Positions 20,686-30,067 of a stretch of 64,000 nucleotides of DNA are shown in pieces. Under the pieces are notes generated by a model. That model was not told the DNA's origin and did not search any database. It saw only the letters and a program-made list of their open reading frames with translations. Position 1 is the stretch's first letter. Every line of letters begins with the position of its first letter. Both the position numbers and the translations under genes were made by a program. This stretch comes from Nodularia spumigena CCY9414 (GTDB taxonomy: Bacteria; Cyanobacteriota; Cyanobacteriia; Cyanobacteriales; Nostocaceae), in assembly GCF_000340565.2 (NCBI RefSeq), contig NZ_CP007203.1, forward strand, positions 2,969,824-3,033,823. The letters are read 5' to 3'.

Positions 20686-21516
20686 CTATGCCTTTTGGAG
20701 GATAATTTCTGTAACTTCAGGAGGACAAAATAAACGTCCTGGGAAATAAGTTCCCAAACCACGATTGACATATAGCTGATTGTTTCCGACTTGATGTAAA
20801 CCTTGCGACCATTCCCAATGACGGATAATCAAGTAGTTTTTTCGCAAACAGGGAAAGCGATACCGTACTTTCTGAGGTACATTTTGCAGAATTTTCTTGT
20901 AGCCAACTAATATAGGCCCTAGTCCGGGAATCACAATTTGGCCACCGTGTGTATGACCAGACAATTGCAAATCTACTCGCCACCCTTGTAATAACTCCGC
21001 CGTATCAGGATTATGAGATAAGACAATCCGAGGTATGTCAGGATTTAGTTGGTTCATTACTAGTGTAGGATTGAATTCTGGTGAATAACGATCCGCTAAT
21101 CCTACTAATGGTAAATCTTCTCCTAAAGGATAGGCGATTTCATTCCATAGAACGTTAATATCGATGCTAGTTAGGGCGTTGGTAATTTCGCTTTTTGAGT
21201 GTTTGTAATATATATCGTGATTACCCAATATGGCATAAATCCCTGCCTGACTTTTTAGCTGTTTGAGTCGTGAAGCTAGGTCATGAATGGGTTCGGTGCT
21301 TGTAGTTACATAGTCGCCAGTCAATAGAACTAAATCTGGTTTTAATTGGTTGCTAATTGCGATCGCCTGTTCTAACATTTCTTCTGACAGTCGCAAACCA
21401 TCATAATGAAAGTCTGACATCTGCACCAATTTTTTACCTTCTAAAGATGCCGGCAAACCCGCAATCTTAACCGTTAATCTCTCTATACTCAACGGTCCAG
21501 ATAACAACCAGTGCAT
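20686..21516 (-). CDS. Metallophosphoesterase, paralogue 2
   Basis: 276 residues, closely similar to the gene immediately downstream: QMSDFHYDG, LLTGDYVTT, ILGNHDIYY and LSGHTHGGQ give the same metal site, and the C-terminus VNRGLGTYFPGRLFCPPEVT is almost identical. The two are a tandem duplication on the minus strand with about 98 bases between them. The ATG at 21516 (MHWLLSGPLSI) is preferred over one seven codons upstream because the paralogues align from there. Confidence 0.85.
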   Translation of the reverse strand: MHWLLSGPLSIERLTVKIAGLPASLEGKKLVQMSDFHYDGLRLSEEMLEQAIAISNQLKPDLVLLTGDYVTTSTEPIHDLASRLKQLKSQAGIYAILGNHDIYYKHSKSEITNALTSIDINVLWNEIAYPLGEDLPLVGLADRYSPEFNPTLVMNQLNPDIPRIVLSHNPDTAELLQGWRVDLQLSGHTHGGQIVIPGLGPILVGYKKILQNVPQKVRYRFPCLRKNYLIIRHWEWSQGLHQVGNNQLYVNRGLGTYFPGRLFCPPEVTEIILQKA

Positions 21517-21581
21517 AATGTCTTGATTAAACTTCAATTATAGACCTTACAGTCTAGCTAAAAAAGCATCGCATAATTGTT

Positions 21582-22352
21582 TCACATGACAATTCCTGAC
21601 CATTGAATTTTTTTCTGTTGCTCCCGACGATAAGAAAAGAAATATTCTGGGGTTTGGTAAGTACAGTAAGGAGCGATCGCTATTTGTTCGGCGGTAATAC
21701 CCAAACTTTCCAGTTGCAAAACATTGACTTTTCGCACATCTAACCTGACTTTTCCTGGGTCGGGATCTGCTAATAAGGGTGAATTTGGTAACTCATGCAA
21801 AGCATCGATAATCTGCTGTTCTTCTGTATGGGGTGTAATGCTAGCACCAACTTCCGCCGCTACTTCCAGAGAAACTTGGTAAACCTCACCGGCGATGGCT
21901 GGTCCCATAGCAATCCGTAAGTCATCCAGTTGACTACCCTGATTTCGTAGTCGGGCGATCGCCTGGGGAACAATCTTCGCCGCAGTCCCCCGCCAACCCG
22001 CGTGTAATGCCGCTACTTGTCGAGTTTTGACATCGCCAATCAATACAGGTGTACAATCGGCGCTAGCTACCCAGAGAGCTTGTAGTGGCTGTTGGCTGAT
22101 TAAACCATCCCCCGGAACTAAGCCAGAATCTTCTGTCCTTGTCTGGCTCTCAATTTCTTGTGGGGTGAGAACTATATTGCCATGTACCTGCTGCAAACGA
22201 TATGCTGATGCTTCTGGGTGCATAAACTTTGTCAAATCTTCAGGCGATCGCGGCCAAAACTGCTGAGTAAAAAAGCCGTGATGCCAATCTTTAAGGAGAC
22301 TACAAGTAAGATAAGGTAGTCCTTGCCAATTATGCCAGTGCCAAGTGTGCAT
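21582..22352 (-). CDS. pgeF: Peptidoglycan editing factor / YfiH-family (LACC1) protein
   Basis: 256-residue member of the YfiH/LACC1 family: copper- or zinc-binding enzymes reported to act on purine nucleosides and to prevent misincorporation into peptidoglycan. The conserved metal site is seen as VHG (in YRLQQVHGNIV), ASADCTPVL (Cys) and ALHAGWRGTAAKIV (His). The C-terminal CTYQTPEYFFSYRREQ is also typical. ATG at 22352. The next gene (birA) is divergent, 76 bases away. Confidence 0.88.
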   Translation of the reverse strand: MHTWHWHNWQGLPYLTCSLLKDWHHGFFTQQFWPRSPEDLTKFMHPEASAYRLQQVHGNIVLTPQEIESQTRTEDSGLVPGDGLISQQPLQALWVASADCTPVLIGDVKTRQVAALHAGWRGTAAKIVPQAIARLRNQGSQLDDLRIAMGPAIAGEVYQVSLEVAAEVGASITPHTEEQQIIDALHELPNSPLLADPDPGKVRLDVRKVNVLQLESLGITAEQIAIAPYCTYQTPEYFFSYRREQQKKIQWSGIVM

Positions 22353-22428
22353 CTTGAACCAAACCTAAACAGAAATCAAAATCAATCAATTAATGCTAAC
22401 TTGAACAACGGGATTTCGGTTAACTGCT

Positions 22429-23247
22429 GTGGGATTTGATCTGCAACTCTGGGAAACTGCTCTGGAATCGGGAAATAGGTATACTTATTTACCAAAATAC
22501 CTACATATTTTTGAAAGTGTTCCTTCAACTAATCAGACCCTGTGGGACTTGCTCAAACAAGGGGCTGATAAAAACTCTATCGTAATTGCAACTCAGCAAA
22601 CTGCTGGCAGAGGACAATGGGGTCGTCAGTGGATTTCTCCCACCGGGGGACTATATCTTTCGGTGGGTATTGTTCCTAAACTAGAAGCTACTGATAGTTA
22701 TCAGCTCACGTTAGCTAGTGCTTGGGGAATTGCTGCACAATTACGACAGTGCGGCGTAAGCGTGGGCATTAAATGGCCCAATGACTTAGTGTTGTATGGT
22801 CGCAAACTCGGTGGCATTTTAACCGAAACAAAAGTCCACAATGGACAGATCATACAAGCAGTGATTGGTGTCGGCATTAACTGGGCTAACCCAGTACCCG
22901 ATACTGGCATCAATCTCGAAACTTGGCAAGCTTCCCAGCCTACTAAGGCTATCTCTTGTCTAGAAATGCTCACGAACACAGTTGTACTGGGAATAGAATC
23001 CGGTATAGACTGTCTGTGCCAAGAAGGAGTAAGTGTACTCTTGTCTCGATATTTAGATTTATTGATAAATATTGGGGATCAGGTATATATCAATAACCTT
23101 TTAGGCACTGTAGTTGGCGTAACTTCTCAGGGAAATCTTCATGTATCTTTGGAAACATATGATTCAACTGAGATAAAAACACCAGAAATTTATGTCGAAC
23201 CCGGTACAATCAGTTTGGGTTACTCTAAATCTTCTGTTTTATTATAG
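22429..23247 (+). CDS. birA: Biotin--[acetyl-CoA-carboxylase] ligase
   Basis: Attaches biotin to the carrier protein of acetyl-CoA carboxylase, feeding fatty acid synthesis. 272 residues without the N-terminal DNA-binding domain of E. coli BirA, so it is a ligase only. Signature parts: STNQTLWDLL, the adenylation loop TQQTAGRGQWGRQW, GGLYLSVGIVP, KWPNDLVLYGRKLGGILTE and VIGVGINW. The start is GTG at 22429. Confidence 0.93.
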   Translation: MGFDLQLWETALESGNRYTYLPKYLHIFESVPSTNQTLWDLLKQGADKNSIVIATQQTAGRGQWGRQWISPTGGLYLSVGIVPKLEATDSYQLTLASAWGIAAQLRQCGVSVGIKWPNDLVLYGRKLGGILTETKVHNGQIIQAVIGVGINWANPVPDTGINLETWQASQPTKAISCLEMLTNTVVLGIESGIDCLCQEGVSVLLSRYLDLLINIGDQVYINNLLGTVVGVTSQGNLHVSLETYDSTEIKTPEIYVEPGTISLGYSKSSVLL

Positions 23248-23330
23248 GTTTGTTCAAAATTTAGCTCTTTGGGCAAGACAAACCACTGACATCATCTCTT
23301 GAGACTAATTTAAAACAACTGAGAGAAACA

Positions 23331-25105
23331 ATGACGCAGCGCCATAAATCTGCCCATCACCATTTAAATAACTCATCCAGACGCTATCCTTACGGGAAGC
23401 TTTTCCACATCTATGCATCTACGCTACCAGCACAAAGCTTTTTTTTGCTCAGTAGTGTTAGTTTCTTAGGTAACGGCTTGGCAATTGCTCAAACAGAAAC
23501 AGTTATAGATAATATTGTTCCCACTGTTGAAAGCTCTCAGCCAGCAGTAGTCATCCCAACTAATGTAAAAACAGATACTGTTTCTTCTGCACCATCTCGA
23601 CCACAATCGGAACTTGCAGAACGCCAAGCTGACCTGACACAGAGACTACGTAGTAGAAAAGCGATTTCAACTCCAGAAACAAATGTGACTTTGGAGAAAC
23701 CCAAAACAGAGGTTTCAATTCCTAGAGCCAATGTGACTTTGGAGAAACCCAAAACGGAGGTTTCAATTCCTAGAGCCAATGTGACTTTGGAGAAACCCAA
23801 AACGGAGGTTTCAACTCCCAGAGCCAATGTGACTTTGGAGAAACCCAAAACGGAGGTTTCAACTCCCAGAGCCAATGTGACTTTGGAGAAACCCAAAACG
23901 GAGGTTTCAACTCCCAGAGCCAATGTGACTTTGGAAAAACTCAAAACTGGAGTAGCCCAACCTACTACACCCCGGACTTTACCTGAAAAACTCCCCGAAA
24001 TTGCCCAACCATTAAATAACTCGAACAGCGCCACCAGCGCAGCCACAGCAGGTAAAACCAGGGATTATAATAACGCCTATATTGATCCTACCAATTACAA
24101 CACCAATGCTACGGCTACTTATCAAGCACCTAACTCTGTGGTGCTAACAGAACGCTCTAGTGGTTGTCAAACTGTTTTACCGTCTGGGCAAAGTATATCA
24201 GGCAGTAATTGCGCTCAAGCAACTCAGGAACCTGCGCCCAATCAGAAAGTAGCTAATTCTGATCCTAAAACAGCACCCAACTGGCTCAAAACTAGCCAAA
24301 ATACTCAGGTAGCGCAAGTTCCAGCAGTTCGACCAGTAGCTCAACCAGTAGCTCGACCAGTAGCCACTAATAACAGTAACAACAGATGGAGTCCTAATCG
24401 GGCTGTATCTAGTGGTGTGAGCAAAACTGCATCTCGCCCGAATCGGTTTATCCCTCAACCTAGCGATTTCGCTACTAGATCAGGGAATCCATCTTCCATC
24501 CCATCAGGTGGTGAGACTCTACCGCCACCAATGACAGCAGCCAATGTTGCACCCCGCCCCAGTAGAGTAGCTTACGACTTCCAATTAGCATCTGTACTGC
24601 CACAAATTCCCTTTACTGGGACACTGGCCTATGCTAGCGATGGGGGAATGATATTTCCGCTTTCTATGCCGGCTCGCATTAGTTCTGTATTTGGTTGGAG
24701 AACTCATCCTATTTCAGGCGATCAACGTTTCCACGCCGGCACAGATTTGGCAGCGCCTATGGGTACACCAGTAGTAGCAGCCGCAGAGGGTACAGTGCAA
24801 AATGCCAACTGGATGGGTGGTTATGGTTTAACCGTAACTGTTAACCACCCTTCATCTCAACAAACCCTTTATGCTCATTTGTCAGAACTATTTGTTCAAC
24901 CAGGTCAGAGGGTAGAAAAGGAACCGTTATTGGGCGAGTGGGTAGCACTGGTAACTCTACAGGGCCTCACCTGCACTTTGAAGTCCGCCACCTCAAACCA
25001 GAAGGTTGGGTTGCTGTTGACTCAGGTGTACAATTACAAGTCGCCCTCAGTCAGATGGTTCAAGCTTTACAAACAGCTCGCGTTATCCAAGAACCAGATA
25101 GCTAG
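23331..25105 (+). pseudogene. Exported M23 metallopeptidase with repeat region, frameshifted near the end
   Basis: Cell-wall peptidase-like protein. The N-terminus has a hydrophobic, probable signal or anchor segment (SFFLLSSVSFLGNGLAIA), then a 16-residue repeat region, a Ser/Pro/Gln-rich linker and an M23 domain from VFGWRTHPISGDQRFHAGTD. One G is missing near 24918: after QRVEK the frame leaves GTVIGRVGSTGNSTGPHLHF, which is read perfectly in the next frame and would end at TAG 25103-25105 (QEPDS). As written the catalytic HLH is lost and translation runs on to 25181 through repeat DNA. Either a recent pseudogene, a slippage site or a sequencing error. Confidence 0.85.
23673..23955 (+). 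repeat. 48-bp in-frame tandem repeat (six copies)
   Basis: Six copies of NVTLEKPKTEVSxPRA inside the M23 gene, 16 residues (48 bp) each, the last divergent (NVTLEKLKTGVAQP). Copies 2-5 are nearly identical in DNA, so copy number probably varies between strains. Confidence 0.9.
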
Positions 25106-25120
25106 CACCGCAAGGCGGAA

Positions 25121-25205
25121 GTCAAAAGTTAAAAGTCAAAAGTCAAAAGTTAAGAAACTTGACTTCCCCTACTTTCTGTAGAGACGCGATGAATCGTGTC
25201 TCTAC
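25121..25205. repeat. Heptamer array and palindromic repeat after the M23 gene
   Basis: AAAAGTC units at 25121-25163, then a 28-base imperfect palindrome starting GTAGAGACGCGAT at 25178-25205 (one mismatch), of the same kind as the centre of the MITE at 19650. Confidence 0.75.
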
Positions 25206-25208
25206 TTA

Positions 25209-25504
25209 CTGCTATATAAAACCTAGACAAAACTAGACTTTACTTTCTACTTCAACGGGAGCATGGGAGCAGTTATCCCTCAGTAGACTTTCACGCCTTA
25301 GCCAGACGCGATTGTGTTCCAATTAAGTTTCTGAAAAAGACTACCACCATCATTGCTTGGTTTTCGCGTCGGCAATAGTCTCAATTCAATACTTGATATC
25401 ACCGTATTATATATCAAGTAGTTGATTTTTTCCTAAAATATATATTGATTTTTGTCAATATAAGTACAGTTTTGTCTATGAAATTGTCAACTTAGGACTT
25501 GCTC
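25209..25504 (-). ncRNA. Structured 296-bp repeated element, copy B (candidate RNA)
   Basis: Reverse-complement copy of 14903-15198 with 295 of 296 bases identical, so all hairpins and the loop complementarity are preserved. On the minus strand it starts six bases after the ribE stop codon, just as copy A starts right after the DUF2288 stop codon. Its -10 box is TGTACT rather than TATACT (25463-25468), the only difference. Flanking sequence on both sides is unrelated to copy A, so this is a duplicated element and not a larger duplication. Confidence 0.6.
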
Positions 25505-25509
25505 CCTAA

Positions 25510-26172
25510 TTACAAATACCCATGTTCTGCTAAAAACTCAGGTGTCACCATATCGGTTTGCGGGTGTTGTTTGCTAGGGGAAAGAAATTTCTCTACATAT
25601 TTGCCGAGAATATCCCCTTCTAAATTTACCCAACTGCCAGAAACAAGAGAACGGAGATTTGTATCGTCATAGGTGAGGGGAATAACTGCGACTGTGAACT
25701 GAGACAATTCTGGCTCATATGCAGCTACTGTCAGGCTGATACCATTCACAGCAATGCTACCTTTGGGGACAATATACCGCGCGATCGCTTCGGGTGCAGT
25801 AAAAGTCATTTCCCAAGAACTAGCCGTTTGTTTGGCCGTTACCAATTGACCGATACCATCCACATGACCCATGACAAAGTGACCCCCGACTTTACCACCC
25901 ACCCGCAGCGAAGCTTCTAAGTTGACGTATCCCTGTTGTGTTTCCTCTTCTCCCAAAGTCGTGCGGCGTAGAGTCTCCGGTGAAGCCGTGGCGATAAACC
26001 CATTGTTTAAAATCTTCTCTACTGTTAAGCAAACTCCATCTACAGCCACACTATCCCCATAAGCCAAATCCTGCATAATGACAGCAGAGGACTGACTTAC
26101 AAAGGTAATTTGCCACGAATCGCCCCCCAAGGGTTTCATCATTCCTAATGCTTGGATTAATCCTGTAAACAC
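25510..26172 (-). CDS. ribE: Riboflavin synthase, alpha chain
   Basis: Dismutates two molecules of dimethyl-ribityllumazine to give riboflavin. 220 residues with two lumazine-binding barrels: the first starts MFTGLIQALGMM and includes SVAVDGVCLTV; the second contains GGHFVMGHVDGIG and SIAVNGISLTV. The ATG at 26172 is the family start. No riboswitch is visible upstream. Element copy B begins six bases beyond its stop codon. Confidence 0.95.
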   Translation of the reverse strand: MFTGLIQALGMMKPLGGDSWQITFVSQSSAVIMQDLAYGDSVAVDGVCLTVEKILNNGFIATASPETLRRTTLGEEETQQGYVNLEASLRVGGKVGGHFVMGHVDGIGQLVTAKQTASSWEMTFTAPEAIARYIVPKGSIAVNGISLTVAAYEPELSQFTVAVIPLTYDDTNLRSLVSGSWVNLEGDILGKYVEKFLSPSKQHPQTDMVTPEFLAEHGYL

Positions 26173-26511
26173 GGCTTTTTTCTCAAACTAATTCTATTTA
26201 TTGCCTAATTTTGCGAAAAATCCACTGTAATTTTGACATTAATGCCGGACACTTTAAGTATAATTTCTGACTTTTCTTATTATAGATTTATTAACACATT
26301 CGCATCCTTCACAAGGCATACTTGGTTAATAAGGTTATTGTCTAGGTAGACCACTTTGACTTACTCTGGTGTTCACAACAAGTTCGGAGTTTAATAGAAG
26401 CAATTATAGAGAACAATGCTTATGTTTATTCCCGCCCCCACGTTACCCGAAAAAACCGTATTATTTGTTACACAGCGCCCAATCATTAAAAGGATTGTAG
26501 AGGCTTAGGCA
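26173..26511. promoter_or_regulatory. Intergenic region between divergent ribE and DUF151 genes
   Basis: 339 bases. A possible promoter for the plus-strand gene is TTGACA near 26236 and TATAAT near 26262, but the 20-base spacing is long. No repeats or RNA genes recognised. Confidence 0.3.
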
Positions 26512-27009
26512 ATGATTGAAATGAGAGTCGCTGGCATAGCATTAGATGCCATAACCCGCAGTCCCATCGTACTTTTGAAAGATGCCTCAGATCGGCGGGC
26601 TTTACCAATTTATATTGGACAGGAACAAGCGAGGGCAATTATGGGTGCGCTGGAAAATCAAAAGCCTCCCAGACCGCTAACACACGACTTAATTGTAAAT
26701 CTTTTAGAGTCATGTTCCATGATTCTCGAAAAGGTGATTATTCACTCATTACAAAAGGACACATTTTATGCGGCTTTAATTGTCCAGCAAGGGGAAATCA
26801 AAAAAGAAATTGATGCGCGTCCTAGCGATGCGATCGCCGTTGCTCTCCGTACAAATGCCCCAATCTGGGTCATGGAAGAAGTGGTTTCCGATGCTTCAAT
26901 TCCCGTTGATCGCGACGCTGATGAAGCCGAACAGCAAGCCTTCCGTGAATTTATCTCCAATCTTCGCCCCGAAGATTTGATCAAGGGCTTTGGCAATGGC
27001 GAGAGCTAG
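26512..27009 (+). CDS. Bifunctional nuclease (BFN, DUF151) domain protein
   Basis: 165-residue protein of the DUF151/BFN family; some plant members have nuclease activity, the bacterial role is unknown. Seen: MIEMRVAGIALDAITRSPIV, the conserved LPIYIGQEQARAIMGAL, RPLTHDLIVNLLE and DARPSDAIAVALRTNAPIWV. The acidic tail ends NLRPEDLIKGF. ATG at 26512 with AGGATTGTAGAGG upstream. Intact and usual length. Confidence 0.88.
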   Translation: MIEMRVAGIALDAITRSPIVLLKDASDRRALPIYIGQEQARAIMGALENQKPPRPLTHDLIVNLLESCSMILEKVIIHSLQKDTFYAALIVQQGEIKKEIDARPSDAIAVALRTNAPIWVMEEVVSDASIPVDRDADEAEQQAFREFISNLRPEDLIKGFGNGES

Positions 27010-27011
27010 AT

Positions 27012-27119
27012 GAGGCAGGGGGGCAGGGTGCTGGGTGCTGGGGAGAAGAGGCAGGGGGGCAGGGTGCTGGGTGCTGGGGAGAAGAGGCAGGGGGGCAGGG
27101 TGCTGGGTGCTGGGGAGAA
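27012..27119 (+). repeat. Three exact copies of a 36-bp tandem repeat
   Basis: Units 27012-27047, 27048-27083 and 27084-27119 are identical; each starts GAGGCAGGGGGGCAGGG and ends GGGGAGAA. Strongly G-rich on the plus strand. Confidence 0.92.
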
Positions 27120-27132
27120 GCAACTTAATCAG

Positions 27133-27235
27133 CACTCTTAACTCTTAACTCTTAACTCTTAACTCAAAACTTTCTTGACTCAGCACTCAGCACTCAACAC
27201 TCAGCACTTTCCCCACTTAGCACTCATCACTTCTC
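27133..27235 (+). repeat. Heptamer arrays running up to a start codon
   Basis: Five AACTCTT units (27134-27166) followed by about eight CAGCACT/CAACACT-like units, reaching the base before the aldo/keto reductase ATG. With the preceding 36-bp array the whole 225-base gap is repeat DNA. Confidence 0.85.
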
Positions 27236-28366
27236 ATGCAATACCGACGCTTTGGCAAAACTAACCTACACCTCTCGGTTTTTTCTTTAGGAACAATGCG
27301 CTACTTGGCTGATGTCGAAAATGCACAGCAAACAATAGCCAAAGCTTTAGCGTTGGGAGTAAATCATCTAGAAACAGCCAGAGGTTATGGCAAAAGTGAG
27401 GAGTATCTTGGTGCAGCTATCAAAGCCGGATTATCATTACCCCGTTCTCAGGTTTACATTACCACCAAAATTCCGCCTACCGTTGATGCTGATAGTATGC
27501 GTCGGTGCATCGATGAATCACTAGAGCGATTAAATCTAGATTATCTAGATTGCTTAGGGATTCATGGCTTAAATACTTGGGAGCATCTTCAGTGGGTGCA
27601 AGCCAATGGTGGCTTCATGAAAGCCGTCCAGGAAGCTGTTGATGACGGTCGAGTGCGACACGTTGGTTTTTCCACCCACGCGTCATTAGATGTAATTCTC
27701 GCAGCAATCAATACAGATTTATTTGAATTTGTCAATCTGCATTATTACTATTTTTTCCAACGTCATGCTCCAGCCATTCAGTTAGCAGCCCAAAAGGACA
27801 TGGGCATTTTTATAATTTCCCCGGCTGATAAGGGAGGTCGCCTCTACACGCCACCCCAGACATTAATCGACCTGTGTCAGCCTTATTCACCTTTAGAATT
27901 AAATTACCGATTTTTACTCAGTGATCATCGGATTACTACTTTGAGTGTAGGGTCAGCGAACCCAGATGAATTAATAGAACCTTTGCAGGTTGCTGATAGT
28001 AATAATCAATTAACAAAATCAGAGAAGTTAGTTTTTCAAACATTAGAAAAACACCAAAAAACTGCTTTAGAAACTGATAAATGTAGTCAGTGTTATGCCT
28101 GCTTACCTTGTCCAGAAAATATCAATATTCCCGAAGTTCTGCGGTTACGAAATATTGCCGTAGCTTATGACATGACGGACTATGGAAAGTATCGTTATGG
28201 AATGTTTGAAAATGCTGGTCATTGGTTTCCTGGGATGAAAGCTAACCGTTGTACAGAATGCGGTGAATGTTTACCTCGATGTCCAGAAAATTTAGATATT
28301 CCCGCTTTGTTAGCAGATAGTCACGAAAGGTTAGGCGGAAAAAATAGGAGAAGACTGTGGGAGTAA
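27236..28366 (+). CDS. Aldo/keto reductase with C-terminal 4Fe-4S motifs
   Basis: 376-residue redox protein. The barrel starts MQYRRFGKTNLHLSVFSLG and keeps the family motifs NHLETARGYGKSEEYLG, QVYITTKIPP and RHVGFSTH. The C-terminal 90 residues carry two cysteine sets, CSQCYACLPCPE and CTECGECLPRCPE, as in Fe-S-containing oxidoreductases. Note that the usual catalytic Asp-Tyr of NADPH reductases is present as ETARGYG (Tyr kept, Asp replaced by Glu). Substrate unknown. The gene has no ordinary upstream region, since repeats reach its ATG. Confidence 0.88.
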   Translation: MQYRRFGKTNLHLSVFSLGTMRYLADVENAQQTIAKALALGVNHLETARGYGKSEEYLGAAIKAGLSLPRSQVYITTKIPPTVDADSMRRCIDESLERLNLDYLDCLGIHGLNTWEHLQWVQANGGFMKAVQEAVDDGRVRHVGFSTHASLDVILAAINTDLFEFVNLHYYYFFQRHAPAIQLAAQKDMGIFIISPADKGGRLYTPPQTLIDLCQPYSPLELNYRFLLSDHRITTLSVGSANPDELIEPLQVADSNNQLTKSEKLVFQTLEKHQKTALETDKCSQCYACLPCPENINIPEVLRLRNIAVAYDMTDYGKYRYGMFENAGHWFPGMKANRCTECGECLPRCPENLDIPALLADSHERLGGKNRRRLWE

Positions 28367-28411
28367 TTCGTAGTTCGTAGTTCGTAGTTCGTAATTCGTA
28401 ATTCGTAATTA
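28367..28411 (+). repeat. Heptamer array (TTCGTAG/TTCGTAA)
   Basis: Six units directly after the aldo/keto reductase stop codon. Confidence 0.85.
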
Positions 28412-28467
28412 AGATGATTGGACTGAACACGTTATAATATTTTTAGACATTGCTACTGGAAAAAACT

Positions 28468-29070
28468 ATGCAAGTCACACAACAGCGATATTATACGCCA
28501 GAAGAATATTTAGCCTTAGAAGATGCTGCTGATTATAAAAGCGAATATATTGACGGGGAAATAATTCCAATGGCAGGTGGAACAATAGATCATAACCGAA
28601 TCTCTGGCAATCTCTACGCGGCATTAAATTTTGCTTTCAGACAGCAGAATTATGAGGCTTTTGCAGGTGATTTGCGTCTGTGGATACCGCAAAAGCGTAT
28701 CTATACTTATCCAGATGTGATGATTTTGGCGGATGAACCGGAATTTTTCAATAATCGTCGGGATATCATTGTGAATCCACAGGTGATTATTGAGGTTTTA
28801 TCAAAATCGACTAAAGGCTATGATCGTGAGAATAAATTTGAGGCTTATCGAACTATTCCTACGTTTCAAGAATATTTACTAATTGACCAAACTCGGATTT
28901 ATGTAGAGCAATTTTTTAAGACGGGAAAAAAGCAATGGTCGCTGCGTGAGTATGATGAGGAAGATCAGGCGATCGCACTCAATACTATACCCTTTGAAAT
29001 TTACCTACAAGATTTATACAACAAAGTTACATTTGAGCCTGTGGAGTCGAATGTTGATGAATGTAGTTGA
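28468..29070 (+). CDS. Uma2 family (DUF820) protein
   Basis: 200-residue protein of the Uma2 family, greatly expanded in cyanobacteria, with a PD-(D/E)xK nuclease-like core. Seen: RYYTPEEYLALEDAADYKSEYIDGEI at the start, YTYPDVMIL (metal Asp), PQVIIEVLSKSTKGYDR (E-x-x with Ser/Lys) and RTIPTFQEYLLID. The ATG at 28468 is preferred to a TTG six codons upstream. Cellular role unknown; some are fused to transposases. A second family member lies at 51329-51892. Confidence 0.88.
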   Translation: MQVTQQRYYTPEEYLALEDAADYKSEYIDGEIIPMAGGTIDHNRISGNLYAALNFAFRQQNYEAFAGDLRLWIPQKRIYTYPDVMILADEPEFFNNRRDIIVNPQVIIEVLSKSTKGYDRENKFEAYRTIPTFQEYLLIDQTRIYVEQFFKTGKKQWSLREYDEEDQAIALNTIPFEIYLQDLYNKVTFEPVESNVDECS

Positions 29071-29291
29071 AGCAGGCGCTTGTTTTGCTAGAGTGAGAAG
29101 TATCATATCTCACTCAACCGAGAACCGCTATATTTACAGCAGGTTGCAGGTAGATGAGGTACAAAGAGTAATAGTAAAACTCTTGTGGGGGAGGGCAAGG
29201 ATCGCCCGCCCGAACGTACCTACCAAAATGAAATGTGCTGTATATATTAATTAAAAATGATAAAAAAGGGGTAAACGTTGAGAAACCACTA

Positions 29292-29486
29292 ATGAGTAGC
29301 ACCAAAATTCACTTAGTTGTTGGCATTCATAACGTTACCCTCACAGTGTTTTATACTGAAAAAGATGATTCCTGGCAGTTTCGGTTGCTGAGTCCAGGTG
29401 GTGCAGTGTTTGGTGAACTTAAGCTTTACTTTACGCCTGAAGCCGCCGAAAAAGCAGCCAGAGAGTGGATGAAAGAAGGCAATTGA
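29292..29486 (+). CDS. Small conserved-looking hypothetical protein
   Basis: 64-residue protein starting MSSTKIHLVVGIHNVTLTVF at the ATG at 29292; the frame is open upstream from a GTG at 29235. The tail FTPEAAEKAAREWMKEGN is a charged helix. I do not recognise a domain. The regular strand-then-helix pattern suggests a real small protein. Confidence 0.5.
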   Translation: MSSTKIHLVVGIHNVTLTVFYTEKDDSWQFRLLSPGGAVFGELKLYFTPEAAEKAAREWMKEGN

Positions 29487-29502
29487 AGGCGCAAAATCAA
29501 TT

Positions 29503-29703
29503 TTATGTCTCAGCAAGTCCTTCTAAATGAAAAGCTAAATTCTTCAGCGCCATCTCAATTTCAGAACTGTAAGGAATGCTGCGCCATCTTGGAGTGGTTG
29601 CATTGTCCATTGCAGTTGTTTCCAGGTATTCAGCAACAACCATGAGTTTTTCGGGATCTGTTGCAGCTGTAGCCAAATTTTCTAAAAATTCTTGAGATGT
29701 CAT
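29503..29703 (-). CDS. Small hypothetical protein
   Basis: 66 residues, MTSQEFLENLATAATDPEKL to HLEGLAET, entirely helical and acidic. The ATG at 29703 follows a purine-rich stretch. No domain recognised. Convergent with the preceding small gene, 16 bases apart. Confidence 0.5.
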   Translation of the reverse strand: MTSQEFLENLATAATDPEKLMVVAEYLETTAMDNATTPRWRSIPYSSEIEMALKNLAFHLEGLAET

Positions 29704-29832
29704 GGATTTCCCACAAATAGGTAACAGGATGAAAATTTCATTGCTGCTACGAGAATAACTACTGCACCATCATCAGTCTGTTCATCATACTCATGTTTTC
29801 CACACCTAATCTTCTGGTAAACCCCAGCAAAG

Positions 29833-30018
29833 GTGAAAACTTATGTCATCCTGTTTAGTCCCCTAGCAGATAAACAAGCAGAATTGTCTCCTGGTCACCA
29901 AACACAAGTCATTCGTCAGGTAGAGCAGTCACTCCCAGAGAAAATGTATTGTGATGGTAGTTGGACGGCTGACCAAAGTTTAGGTAAATTAAAATGCAGT
30001 AATATCAATTACCCGTAA
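29833..30018 (+). CDS. Possible small ORF or remnant
   Basis: 61 codons from a GTG (MKTYVILFSPLADKQAELSP). No family recognised; it may be a decayed gene or not coding at all. AAAGG lies just before the GTG. Confidence 0.25.
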   Translation: MKTYVILFSPLADKQAELSPGHQTQVIRQVEQSLPEKMYCDGSWTADQSLGKLKCSNINYP

Positions 30019-30067
30019 ATTATCAGCGAATTGGAGATTGATCGCAAATTAAAAATTGTATACGTTT

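Noticed and set aside
23537-24046. 169-codon minus-strand open frame with regular repeats
   Set aside because: Antisense to the 48-bp coding repeats of the M23 gene; its regularity comes from them.
27012-27119. Possible CRISPR array
   Set aside because: 36-bp units follow each other directly without spacers, so it is a plain tandem repeat.
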